Below, in pieces: positions 53,310 through 61,465 of a stretch of 64,000 nucleotides of DNA. Every line of letters starts with the position of its first letter. Position 1 is the stretch's first letter. A model generated the notes under the pieces. It searched no databases. It was not told where the DNA came from and saw only the letters and a list, made by a program, of their open reading frames with translations. Made by a program: the position numbers and the translations under genes. Source of the stretch: Flavimaribacter sediminis (GTDB lineage Bacteria > Pseudomonadota > Alphaproteobacteria > Rhizobiales > Rhizobiaceae). The DNA is taken from the NCBI RefSeq assembly GCF_019492055.1, contig NZ_JAICBX010000002.1, positions 496,001 to 560,000 on the forward strand. The letters are read 5' to 3'.

Positions 53310-54080
53310 ATGCGCACGCTTGTCATCTGCCTTGTCTTGCTGATCGGCGGGCTTGCCGCACTCATCCTTTACGAGCCGCCGAAAACAGAGGTGAGCCACA
53401 CGACGGAAGCGCGGATCAAAAGCGGAAGCTTCCGCTGGCAAACCGCGGAAACGCCTGCGCCGGAAACCGAGGATAACGACGCGGGTATACGGCCGATTTC
53501 GCCGGATCAGTTCGCCGCGCCCTTCACCCGGGATTCCTCCGGCCTGGAGCGCATTGCGCCGCGCGCGCCTGCCACAACCGCGATGGAAAGCGAAACGCAG
53601 GACGCCGGCCCCGGACGCACGCCGCTGTTCCGGCCCAAGGTCGTTGCCGCCGGGTTGATCCGCTACGACCAGGGCACGCTGCAGCTCCAGGGCATCGACC
53701 TCGTCCTGCCTGGCGACATGTGCACGGCCCCGGACGGATCGCACTGGCCCTGCGGCGTCATCGCGCGCACCGCATTCCGCAATTTCCTGCGCGGCCGGGC
53801 GCTTTCCTGCGTCACACCGGGCGACAGCTGGGACGACACGCTGGTGACCGACTGCGTGATCAACAAGCAGGATCCGGCCGCCTGGCTCGCCGGCCACGGC
53901 TGGGCGAAGCCGAAACCCGGCGCCGGCGCGGCCTATGAGGACATGGCGCGCCTGGCCCGGCAGCAGCAAAGGGGCATCTACGGCGCCGATCCGCGCAAGG
54001 AAATGCCGGATATCGACAGCCGGGTGAGCGTCACCCTCGTGCCGGGCGAAGCGCCCGAGGCGGTTGAATTCGTTGAATAG
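53310..54080 (+). CDS. Membrane-anchored thermonuclease-like (SNase-fold) protein
   Basis: ATG 53310 (256 aa) follows GGAGGAAGG. An N-terminal anchor (LVICLVLLIGGLAALILY) leads to a disordered Pro/Glu-rich linker to about residue 105 and then a staphylococcal-nuclease-like domain (VAAGLIRYDQGTLQLQGIDLVLPGD; GSHWPCGVIARTAFRNFLRGRALSC; GWAKPKPGAG). The Arg/Glu catalytic residues of true SNases are not clearly kept, so it may be an inactive or divergent member. It may be cotranscribed with the S24 regulator. Confidence 0.75.
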   Translation: MRTLVICLVLLIGGLAALILYEPPKTEVSHTTEARIKSGSFRWQTAETPAPETEDNDAGIRPISPDQFAAPFTRDSSGLERIAPRAPATTAMESETQDAGPGRTPLFRPKVVAAGLIRYDQGTLQLQGIDLVLPGDMCTAPDGSHWPCGVIARTAFRNFLRGRALSCVTPGDSWDDTLVTDCVINKQDPAAWLAGHGWAKPKPGAGAAYEDMARLARQQQRGIYGADPRKEMPDIDSRVSVTLVPGEAPEAVEFVE

Positions 54081-54234
54081 CGCTTCCCACCGCACCGCCC
54101 AAACGCTTGGAAAATAACTGGAAAAGGCAAAAAATTTCCCGATCACGCTGGCCTTTGACCTGTAACATGTTATGAACCTGATGCCCGCCATTCGGCGGTT
54201 TTTCATTTTCAGGGGACGAACGGGGACACACATC

Positions 54235-55038
54235 GTGATTTTTCATGTTCTGAAGCTGTCGGCGCTGGCGATCATTGCGGCCCTTGTCGGCGCAGGCGCG
54301 CCGAGAGCGCAAACGGTGGACTCAATGTACGAGAGCTTCACGAAAGCCTATGGCGAGCCGCTCGAAAAGGGATATCTGGAACCCGTCGACATTCACTACA
54401 TGCGCTACTGCGGCTCCAAAGAGGGATTCAGCCTCATCCTGTTCCGCGTCAACGGCAATACGTCGAGCAGTTGGACTGTAAACGCCCCCTGCGGGGAAGA
54501 CATTGACCTGGTCGACATGGACATGAACGGCGAGCCTGATATTCGCTATACCGTCTCGTATAACGGAGACGGCTATACCCGCGAGGTTCAGGGGTTCCTC
54601 ACACCTCGGGGAGACGCACTGAGAACGCAAGGCGAGTATCTGACATTCGAGGAGCGCGACGGGACTTTCCTGCTTGAGAAATACGGATTGCCCGCTGACA
54701 AGGTGGACCTCCTTCTTCGCATGGAACAGTCCGTCGAACTCGGCGATCAATGCGTCCGGGGAAATTTCTGTCCGTCCTTTCCCGAAGGCGGGGGATGCCG
54801 CATTCTCGTCCAGACCTGCCCCACGTCTCCGAAAGTGCAGGAAATGCATGTCGTCGGCGACGATGCGCTCGCCGCTCTTGAAGGCGACGCCGAATGGCTG
54901 GATTTCGTTGCACGCGTCGAGCAAAGCGAAGGGTATGTGCTGGCGCAGGAGGCGATTGCCGCCAGCTACAATGACACAGCTTTCACACCGAAGATGACCC
55001 CTGAACGGCAAAAGCTGGTCGACGACTGGCTCCAGTAA
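54235..55038 (+). CDS. Secreted protein A, first copy of a duplicated A-B cassette (267 aa)
   Basis: GTG 54235 is preferred (GGGGAC 8 nt upstream, clear signal peptide VLKLSALAIIAALVGAGAPRAQ). Mature features are a patterned start YESFTKAYGEPLEKGYLEP, an acidic VDMDMNGEPDIRYTV segment like an EF-hand/FG-GAP metal loop, and a paired-Cys segment (DQCVRGNFCPSFPEGGGCRILVQTC). It ends LTPERQKLVDDWLQ-like. The same order of features recurs in 57617-58672. No known family is recognised. Gene B follows after 8 nt with an AAAGGACGG site. Confidence 0.75.
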   Translation: MIFHVLKLSALAIIAALVGAGAPRAQTVDSMYESFTKAYGEPLEKGYLEPVDIHYMRYCGSKEGFSLILFRVNGNTSSSWTVNAPCGEDIDLVDMDMNGEPDIRYTVSYNGDGYTREVQGFLTPRGDALRTQGEYLTFEERDGTFLLEKYGLPADKVDLLLRMEQSVELGDQCVRGNFCPSFPEGGGCRILVQTCPTSPKVQEMHVVGDDALAALEGDAEWLDFVARVEQSEGYVLAQEAIAASYNDTAFTPKMTPERQKLVDDWLQ

Positions 55039-55046
55039 AGGACGGA

Positions 55047-56627
55047 ATGATGACCGTATTCATGAGAATTCTGATCCTGGCCGCGGCGGCGCTTGCGCTG
55101 ACAGGCGGGATTTCCCGGGCCCAGACCATGGAATTCGCCCTGTCGGGCGAAGACCGCATCGCGGGCGACGCGCATGGGACCGAGGGCGCGGCGCTGGACA
55201 TCGACTGGGACGCCGAACTGAAACTCGGCCTGCTGATCGGCGAGCCGATCGTCTCTCTGCGCTTCCGCTACGACGTCGCGGCCGGCCGTGTGACGATCCC
55301 GACCCTGACCGAAAAGGGCCGCGGCTACGAAACGATGATGTATCGCCAGCTGTCGACCGAGCTGCAGGAGGGCGTGCGGCTGACCGACGTCAAGCTGCGC
55401 ATGACGTTTGGAAGCGATGTCGGCGAAATCGACCTTGTGGCCGATGTCGGCGCAACGGGACAACCCGGCGCCTGGTCGTTCAACATTCCCGGCAGCCCCG
55501 ACTGGGACGACCTGTTCGAAGGAAAGGGCGTCAGTGGCGGGATGCTTGACGCCGAGACCGCCAAGGCGGCCTGGGCCGGCGGCCTGACGCTCCGAACCGT
55601 CGTTATCGAGGACGCGGATCTCAATTTCCATCTCATGCACGAGACCTACATGCGCGACTATGACAGGGAAAAGTACCGCGCGCTCAAATCCGCCTATGAC
55701 CGCCTGGCCGATGGCCTGAAACGCAGCTACGGCATCGAGATCGGCGCCGAGAAAGGCGCATGGACGGACGCCTATTTCGTCTCGGAACGCTCCGGCGAGA
55801 TTGGAACGCGGCAAGAATGGTCACAGAGGATGCGGGATCTCGGCCGGCATCTCGACAAGCTTTCCCGGCTTCCGGACAATCTGAAAGCCGGCGCCAACCA
55901 TGCGCCCTACGAGCAGGCGGTGCAGGATGCGGAGAAGCTTCGCGACAGCATTGTCCGCAATCTCGCCGCCTATGATGCCGAAGGCGTCGACCCGACCACG
56001 CTGGAACAGGGTTACGAGCCTGAATTCGGCGGTGATTTCCGCGCTCCGAAGGTGGTCGTGAAATGGAAGGACCGGTATGATCTCGACCAGTATATCACCG
56101 TCAATGAAGACGGAAGTCTGGGCGGCAAGGCCGGGCTGGAAGACATCTCGGACTACGACTACGACTTCGCCTATCAGAGCGTGAGCACCGGCGAACTGGC
56201 TTTTACCCATGGCTCGCGAAACTTTGCCAACTGCGCCTATCAGAGCGGCGACCCGGTCTATATGGGGTACGAGCGGCTTTCCGATCTGCAGGGCGAGGGC
56301 AATTCTCCCTCTCTGGCCGCGCCCTGCCCCAATGCAAACATCAGCAACATTCTCGCTCCGGTTCTGGAGGGAAAAGAGGCGTCCACGACGCCAGTCGTCT
56401 ACAATCCGGCGACCGGGGAATATGCAGTCTCGACCGCAAGCCAGGTTTCCGACGGAGACTATGTGTATTTTCTCTATGATTCATTCGCTCTCTACAGCAT
56501 CGACAAATCGGGCGGCGGCGAGGTTTACAGGGACCTCTACTTTCTCGACGAGGCCCTGAACGTCACGGACACCCGGTCGTGCGGCAGCCGGCCGACGGAG
56601 GAATGGTACCCCATGCCCGACTGCTAG
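55047..56627 (+). CDS. Secreted protein B, first copy of the A-B cassette (526 aa)
   Basis: The signal peptide is about residues 1-25. The mature N-terminal half (about 26-310) reads EFALSGEDRIAGDAHGTEGAALDIDWDAELKLGLLIGEP, GEWSFN-like AWSFNIPGSPDWDDLF, and a helical YRALKSAYDRLADGLKRSYGIEI. This half is closely paralogous to 58669-60222. The C-terminal half is Gly/Asp/Tyr-rich with four Cys and a DGDYVYFLYDSFALYSIDKS segment. No enzyme motif is seen. It is probably periplasmic or surface-exposed, working with protein A. Confidence 0.78.
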   Translation: MMTVFMRILILAAAALALTGGISRAQTMEFALSGEDRIAGDAHGTEGAALDIDWDAELKLGLLIGEPIVSLRFRYDVAAGRVTIPTLTEKGRGYETMMYRQLSTELQEGVRLTDVKLRMTFGSDVGEIDLVADVGATGQPGAWSFNIPGSPDWDDLFEGKGVSGGMLDAETAKAAWAGGLTLRTVVIEDADLNFHLMHETYMRDYDREKYRALKSAYDRLADGLKRSYGIEIGAEKGAWTDAYFVSERSGEIGTRQEWSQRMRDLGRHLDKLSRLPDNLKAGANHAPYEQAVQDAEKLRDSIVRNLAAYDAEGVDPTTLEQGYEPEFGGDFRAPKVVVKWKDRYDLDQYITVNEDGSLGGKAGLEDISDYDYDFAYQSVSTGELAFTHGSRNFANCAYQSGDPVYMGYERLSDLQGEGNSPSLAAPCPNANISNILAPVLEGKEASTTPVVYNPATGEYAVSTASQVSDGDYVYFLYDSFALYSIDKSGGGEVYRDLYFLDEALNVTDTRSCGSRPTEEWYPMPDC

Positions 56628-56632
56628 ACGCC

Positions 56633-57037
56633 CTACGCCGCGCCGCCCTGCGACGTGGGCATCAAAAACACGCGGCGGGCGATGTCCGAGTGGAGGCGCT
56701 CGGGCGCATAAAGCCCCGCCAGCGCATCCTTCGACATCAGGTCCGGATTGTCGCCTGCAAAGATCTCCGGATCGTCATAGGCCTTCGATGCCATGCGTTC
56801 GGCGATCAGGCTCATGAAGGCGCAGGTGATGGTGAGATTGAACTTGCGCGGCGCGCCGGCCCTTGCGGCGAGCGCGCGAATGCCGTTCGCATAGATCGTC
56901 GCGGCCTCCAGAAAATCATACTTCTTCAAAAGACCGAAGGCGACATGGACATGCTCGGCATGGCGGAACGCCGCGGGGTCGATGTCGCCAGCCTCGAACC
57001 GTAGGGTGATATCGGCATGGTCAACACAAACGCTCAT
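56633..57037 (-). CDS. Hypothetical protein coupled to a ribbon-helix-helix gene (134 aa)
   Basis: ATG 57037 overlaps the preceding stop (ATGA). The core FRHAEHVHVAFGLLKKYDFLEAATIYANGIRALA (about residues 24-57) and TCAFMSLIAERMA form an all-helical protein of a family found widely as hypothetical. It has no toxin signature. It lies on the opposite strand from the two A-B cassettes that flank it. It could be the partner of the RHH protein. Confidence 0.72.
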   Translation of the reverse strand: MSVCVDHADITLRFEAGDIDPAAFRHAEHVHVAFGLLKKYDFLEAATIYANGIRALAARAGAPRKFNLTITCAFMSLIAERMASKAYDDPEIFAGDNPDLMSKDALAGLYAPERLHSDIARRVFLMPTSQGGAA

Positions 57038-57285
57038 TCGTCCTGCTCCCTGAATTTGTGGCTGTCGGCCGCCGTCCACTCCAGATCGTAGACGTCCTTC
57101 AACTGCGCGATCTTCGCGAGCGTCTCCGGCGAGAAGGGCGGCTTGTTCTCGAAACTGTGCAGCGCAATGCCCTCGATGAGATCGCCGACGGACATATCAA
57201 GATGCTCCGCCAGCCCCTTCATGACCTTCAGCAGGCGCTTTTCAATGCGGACGCCGGTCTGGACGCGTTCTGGCTTGGTGTTCAT
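57034..57285 (-). CDS. Ribbon-helix-helix regulator (83 aa)
   Basis: ATG 57285 is chosen because the region upstream is a promoter, not coding. RVQTGVRIEKRLLKVMKGLAEHLDMSVGDLIEGIALHSF gives the beta strand plus two helices of CopG/Arc-type proteins. The C-terminal part (PPFSPETLAKIAQLKDVYDLEWTAADSHKFREQDE) is acidic. It overlaps the 134-aa gene, so the two form an operon, probably autoregulated through the palindrome at 57297-57310. The arrangement recalls antitoxin-toxin pairs, but the partner is not a known toxin. Confidence 0.78.
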   Translation of the reverse strand: MNTKPERVQTGVRIEKRLLKVMKGLAEHLDMSVGDLIEGIALHSFENKPPFSPETLAKIAQLKDVYDLEWTAADSHKFREQDE

Positions 57286-57296
57286 ATTGGTATATA

Positions 57297-57310
57297 TGTA
57301 CGAATGTACA
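57297..57310 (-). promoter_or_regulatory. Palindromic operator inside the RHH gene promoter
   Basis: TGTACGAATGTACA is a TGTAC/GTACA palindrome lying between a -35-like TTTACA (minus strand, 57319-57324 region) and a -10-like TATATA near 57290. A repressor bound here would block transcription. The start codon is close (57285) and has no ribosome site, so the transcript may be nearly leaderless. Confidence 0.55.
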
Positions 57311-57616
57311 CGTATTGTAAAGTGGCGATTTTGCGCGCAGTTGGATACCAGGCCATCGCTGCAGTTGGGTGAATGACCAAAAGGTGGTCGAGAGGAGACC
57401 GTAGCCTTCAGCCCAAAGCCGGCGCTCGTCCGAATTTCAGCTGCAAGCCCTGCGCGCGCCAGAATAGTAGATGCTACCTTCCGGCAAAAAAACCTGTGGA
57501 GTTCCAACGATCAAGCAAGCTGGTCTGGTTGGGACGACTTGATCGACGCGAACCACCAGACCAACAACGTTCATGTGCGCGCCACTTGCTGCACGAAGGC
57601 TATAGAGGAGCATTTC

Positions 57617-58672
57617 TTGACCACCAGATTTCCTTTCTGCGTACCTCATGATCGGCCTGGCTTGCTGATTGCGATGCTGACCTTCCTGTTTGCGGCCGTT
57701 GTGCCTATCCCGGCTTCCGCGCTGGAAAAGGGCGACCAGGCTGTCGTCGCCACCGAGCGGCTCAACCTGAGGAGCGGCCCGGGAACGTCACATGGCGTTG
57801 TTCTCGAGATGCCCGAGGGCACGCGGCTTGAAATAACCCGGATCGAAGACGGTTGGGCGCAGGTCTTGCTCGAAGAAGACTCGTCGATTTCGGGCTGGAC
57901 AAGCGCGAAATATCTCAGCGCCGTAGATAGCGGTCCACCGGCGGACGCCGATGCGTTTTTCGCGGCTATGGCGGCTCGCCATGGAGAGCCGAGGGGCCGT
58001 GGCTCGATCGCCCAACTGAGCCTTCATTACGCCTACTACTGTTCGAACGGGGGAGTGGGGCTGGCGCTGTACCGGGAAGCCTCGCCCGAGCCAATCGTAT
58101 GGGAGAAAGAGGAGTGGTGCGTAAGCGACCTCGAACCCAGAGACATAGATGGCGACGGGATACTGGAGGTCACCTATTTTGTCTCGGGTGGCGGAACAGG
58201 CACCTTCGGCGTCAAGGAGAAGCATTTGAGTTGGCCGCCGGACGCAGATCGTCCGGCATTGGGCTATGAATACAGAACCCTGCAGGCCGATACCTATTTC
58301 AATCGAGACTTTGAAGTGTCCATGGAGCAGGTCGTCGTTCGCGAGATGCAATACGGTCAAAATTGCCGTGCCGATACGTTCTGCCCGGAATGGCCGGAGG
58401 ATGCGCAATGCCGCCCTGCGATGGTCTGCGATATCGCACAGGAGGGCACGATGGCAGTGTTGGGAGACGGCTTCCCCGACCGCCTGCGATCAGACCCGAA
58501 GTGGTTGGCCTATGTGCAGAAAATGGCCGCTCAAGGCATAGTCCTTGAAGGCGCTGAGGTCCCTCCTGAACTGACGCAACTGTCGCTGGAAAGCCTTGAG
58601 GCCGTTGACACGGGTGAACGCCCGGAGTTGACGGATGAGCGAAGAGCAAAGATCGAGGAGTGGTTGAATTGA
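57617..58672 (+). CDS. Secreted protein A', SH3-domain version, second A-B cassette (351 aa)
   Basis: TTG 57617 (GAGGAG 6 nt upstream) gives a complete signal peptide (GLLIAMLTFLFAAVVPIPASA); ATG 57674 is an alternative. It adds, ahead of the A-type region, a bacterial SH3 domain (about residues 40-105: VVATERLNLRSGPGTSHGVV...WTSAKYLS). The A-type region has AARHGEPRGRG, the acidic metal-loop-like RDIDGDGILEVTYFV and the Cys segment NCRADTFCPEWPEDAQCRPAMVC, and ends DERRAKIEEWLN, all collinear with 54235-55038. It overlaps gene B' as TTGA. Confidence 0.78.
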   Translation: MTTRFPFCVPHDRPGLLIAMLTFLFAAVVPIPASALEKGDQAVVATERLNLRSGPGTSHGVVLEMPEGTRLEITRIEDGWAQVLLEEDSSISGWTSAKYLSAVDSGPPADADAFFAAMAARHGEPRGRGSIAQLSLHYAYYCSNGGVGLALYREASPEPIVWEKEEWCVSDLEPRDIDGDGILEVTYFVSGGGTGTFGVKEKHLSWPPDADRPALGYEYRTLQADTYFNRDFEVSMEQVVVREMQYGQNCRADTFCPEWPEDAQCRPAMVCDIAQEGTMAVLGDGFPDRLRSDPKWLAYVQKMAAQGIVLEGAEVPPELTQLSLESLEAVDTGERPELTDERRAKIEEWLN

Positions 58673-60222
58673 ATGCTTTCCGCATCCTCCTGGCAGCTTG
58701 TCTGTTCTCGTTTTTCTGCGCAACGGCAAACGCGAATGTTGTCGAGGGAACGTTTTCCGGCAATAGCCGGGTTGTCGGAGTAAAGGCGCCGACGGACGGA
58801 GCCGTGATGAATTTCGACTGGGAGGCGGAAGCCCGCCTCGGATTGCTCATGGGAGAACCTGTCGCTTCCATACGCTTCAAATGGGACAATCCGTCCGGAA
58901 TTCTCACGATCCCCGTTCTGACCCTCGACGGGCGCGGATACGACACCATCCGTTTCGGGCAATTGCCGCAAGACCTTCAGGAAAAGCCAAGGCTTGTCGA
59001 CGTCAGGATCCGGCTGACCGTAAGCGATGGCAGCAAGCTGATGCACATCATCTCGGATGTCGGCATTACCGGCAAGCCGGGCGAGTGGTCCTTCAACGTA
59101 CCTGGCAGTCCCGATTGGGATGAGCTTTTGCTTTTCGCCGGGACTGATACCTATCTGGAAGAAGAGGCCGCGCGAGCAGCCTGGGCGAACGGATTGACCA
59201 TCACCGATGCAGTGCTCGTAGACGCGACGCTCAGCCTTTATGACCTGCACGACGCCTATATGAACGGCTATGAGCACCGGGAGCGATACCGGGCGCTCGG
59301 CGCGGCCTTCAAAAGGCTTTCGGATGGCCTTTACCGAAGTTACGGCATCGACGTGCAGAACATCGACGATGGCTGGACGGACGCGTATTTCGTCGCGGAG
59401 AGATCCGGCAAGCTCGAAGACAGCACCGTGTGGTCAGAGCGTTTGGGCAAACTCGAAAAGGTCATCGAAAAGCTGTCCAGCCTGCCGGACGCGTTGCGCG
59501 CCGGAGACAACCACGCCCCCTACGCTCAAGCTCAACAGGACGCCGAGACCATACGACGTGCGGCGCGGCATGAAGCGCGCGCGTTCACCCCGGCCGGCGT
59601 GGACCCGAACGGGCTGCAAAAAGGCAGTGAACCCAATTTCACGGGAAGCACGGCAATACCGGCCCCACAGATAGTGCTGCGATTCTCTCGGAGACTCTGG
59701 GATAAGTCGAAGAGTAGTTTTCTTGTTCCTGAAGACTACTACCGTGTCCGCACTGGTAGATTGTCACGCGAATGGAACAGCTTGGACAGCGCCATTTATG
59801 TTCTATCCGACGGATACAGCTACTTTATTGAATTCGCAAATAGCGCAATATATTCTTGCGATAGTGATAAACCGATCACAAGAGTACATAGACGAATCGA
59901 GTGCCCTGTTGCCGGTATGGATTATTTTCGTCTTCCCTTATTCAATAAAAGACCTGCTTATTCGCACCCTTACTATTTCAATGAGGAAACAAGATTGGGT
60001 GAATTCAGAAGTATAGATGAAATCGATGATGGAGATTACGTATTTTTTCCAATTAATGGACTCGCCATATTTGAGAGAATTGAACGTCCAGACCCGGAAC
60101 GAGACCCTGTAAAGCAGGTTTTCATCTATGAACTCGACGAAGATGGTGTTGCAACCTTGCTGATGAACAAGCCGTGTGAGGAGGGAATAACCGTGGATGA
60201 CGCGGAAAAATGCCTGCCCTGA
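58669..60222 (+). CDS. Secreted protein B', second copy of the A-B cassette (517 aa)
   Basis: TTG 58669 (GAGGAG 8 nt upstream, TTGA overlap with A') is preferred; GTG 58660 is possible. The signal peptide is FRILLAACLFSFFCATANA. The N-terminal half matches protein B almost motif by motif (NFDWEAEARLGLLMGEPVASIRF; EWSFNVPGSPDWDELL; WTDAYFVAERSGKLED). After about residue 330 the sequences diverge; the DNA from about 59700 becomes strongly AT-rich (22 and 18 G+C in the two 60-base lines at 59941 and 60001) while a DGDYVFFPINGLAIF motif equivalent to that of B persists. Confidence 0.78.
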   Translation: MNAFRILLAACLFSFFCATANANVVEGTFSGNSRVVGVKAPTDGAVMNFDWEAEARLGLLMGEPVASIRFKWDNPSGILTIPVLTLDGRGYDTIRFGQLPQDLQEKPRLVDVRIRLTVSDGSKLMHIISDVGITGKPGEWSFNVPGSPDWDELLLFAGTDTYLEEEAARAAWANGLTITDAVLVDATLSLYDLHDAYMNGYEHRERYRALGAAFKRLSDGLYRSYGIDVQNIDDGWTDAYFVAERSGKLEDSTVWSERLGKLEKVIEKLSSLPDALRAGDNHAPYAQAQQDAETIRRAARHEARAFTPAGVDPNGLQKGSEPNFTGSTAIPAPQIVLRFSRRLWDKSKSSFLVPEDYYRVRTGRLSREWNSLDSAIYVLSDGYSYFIEFANSAIYSCDSDKPITRVHRRIECPVAGMDYFRLPLFNKRPAYSHPYYFNEETRLGEFRSIDEIDDGDYVFFPINGLAIFERIERPDPERDPVKQVFIYELDEDGVATLLMNKPCEEGITVDDAEKCLP

Positions 60223-60434
60223 CAAACGCGCATGTTGATTTGATCTTCATTCCCATCGGCGGGCCGTTTCGCCGCTCCCGTTCCGCACCACCTTCAATGG
60301 GCCCTTTGCGAGGCTTAATGGCGACGTTGCAGACGAGGGGACACAAAGCGATCGTATGGTTCTGTGCATCCAACAGCACGGCATCGTTTGCCCGGCGCCT
60401 TGTGCTCGTCTATGCCGCCTCTCCGGTTGCGATC

Positions 60435-60477
60435 GCAAGCCCCGGCCCCGGATGAACCGAAGGACGCCGGGGCTTGC
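60435..60477. terminator. Inverted repeat between convergent secreted-protein genes, possible terminator
   Basis: The 11-bp arms GCAAGCCCCGG (60435-60445) / CCGGGGCTTGC (60467-60477) have a 21-nt loop and no T run. It lies 5 nt beyond the stop of the DM9-like gene in the 259-nt convergent gap after B'. Confidence 0.5.
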
Positions 60478-60481
60478 TCAA

Positions 60482-61426
60482 TCACTCGATAATAACCTCG
60501 AACGGCTTGCCGACCAGTTCCCCGCCGCCATAGCCGAAATTGCAGCCGTCGAACCCCTGGCGCGTCTTGCCGAGCTGCAGGCTGCCATTATATTCCGTGC
60601 GGCAGGCGTAGAGCTGGCGACCGTCGGATTCCATCCCCACCGGCAAGGAATTGTTGGGCGGCGTATGGAAAAAGGCCGGAAACCATTTCTCCTTGCCGAC
60701 CATCAGCGAATAGACGGACGCCGTGAGTTCTTGCCCGCCATAGCTGAAATTGCAACCGCCGAAGCCGTGGGCGATCTTGCCGGGGTGCCGTCCGCCCTGG
60801 TAGTCGGCGACGCAGACGAAGAGATCCTTGCCGTTCGTGTCCCGGCCGGCCGGGAATGCGCGGCCATCGATCTGGCCGCCGGAAAGCTGCACCCAGCCCG
60901 GAGAGTCGTGCAGGGAAGCCGGCGCGAAGGGAGCCTGGCCGCGCCCGCACTGAGCAAGCAGATGCAGCATCTCGGCGGAGCCTCCCAGCGAATAGCGCGG
61001 GCCGCCCGGCTCGAAGTTGAGATTGAGCGTCATGCCGTCGCGGACTGCGGACAGCAGCCGGTCGTCGATCCAGGCCATCACCGCATCCGATTCCTGTGAA
61101 AACACCAAGGGAAACGGCCGGCCATCGACCAGAACGAGAACATCCGTCCCGGCCCGCGTATAGTCGGATATCAGACGGTAGCTGCCGGACGACAGTTCGA
61201 ACCGCAGCAACTGTCCGAAATATTCCTGCTTGGTCGTGTCGATCATGTCCGCCCTGCAGGCGCCCGGCGCATCCTGGTAGATGATCCATGGCGTCGCGCG
61301 GGCGAAGATATTGCTCTGCGCGTTGCTCTCCCCGGAGAATGTCAGGAGTATGGCGGCGGCGGCCGCAACCCCGGTTACGCCTGCCTTGGCAAGCCATTTC
61401 ATCGATGCATCAAACAGTCCGGTCAT
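60482..61426 (-). CDS. Exported DM9-repeat (DUF3421-like) lectin-type protein (314 aa)
   Basis: ATG 61426 (AGGA upstream) is chosen over TTG 61447. The N-terminal signal/anchor is about residues 10-38. Residues about 40-165 form a module shared with 62322-63386 (PWIIYQDAPGACRADMIDTTKQEYFGQLLRFELSSGSYRLISDYT; LNLNFEPGGPRYSLGGS). The C-terminal 130 residues hold two DM9-like repeats (SLPVGMESDGRQLYACRTEYNGSLQLGKTRQGFDGCNFGYGGGELV), the fold of DM9/mannose-binding lectins such as oyster CGL1. It is the last of three genes on this strand, probably one operon. The function is inferred to be carbohydrate binding. Confidence 0.75.
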   Translation of the reverse strand: MTGLFDASMKWLAKAGVTGVAAAAAILLTFSGESNAQSNIFARATPWIIYQDAPGACRADMIDTTKQEYFGQLLRFELSSGSYRLISDYTRAGTDVLVLVDGRPFPLVFSQESDAVMAWIDDRLLSAVRDGMTLNLNFEPGGPRYSLGGSAEMLHLLAQCGRGQAPFAPASLHDSPGWVQLSGGQIDGRAFPAGRDTNGKDLFVCVADYQGGRHPGKIAHGFGGCNFSYGGQELTASVYSLMVGKEKWFPAFFHTPPNNSLPVGMESDGRQLYACRTEYNGSLQLGKTRQGFDGCNFGYGGGELVGKPFEVIIE

Positions 61427-61465
61427 ATCAAAATCCTGTCGTTTCAATGTCGGGGGTTTCTGCGG

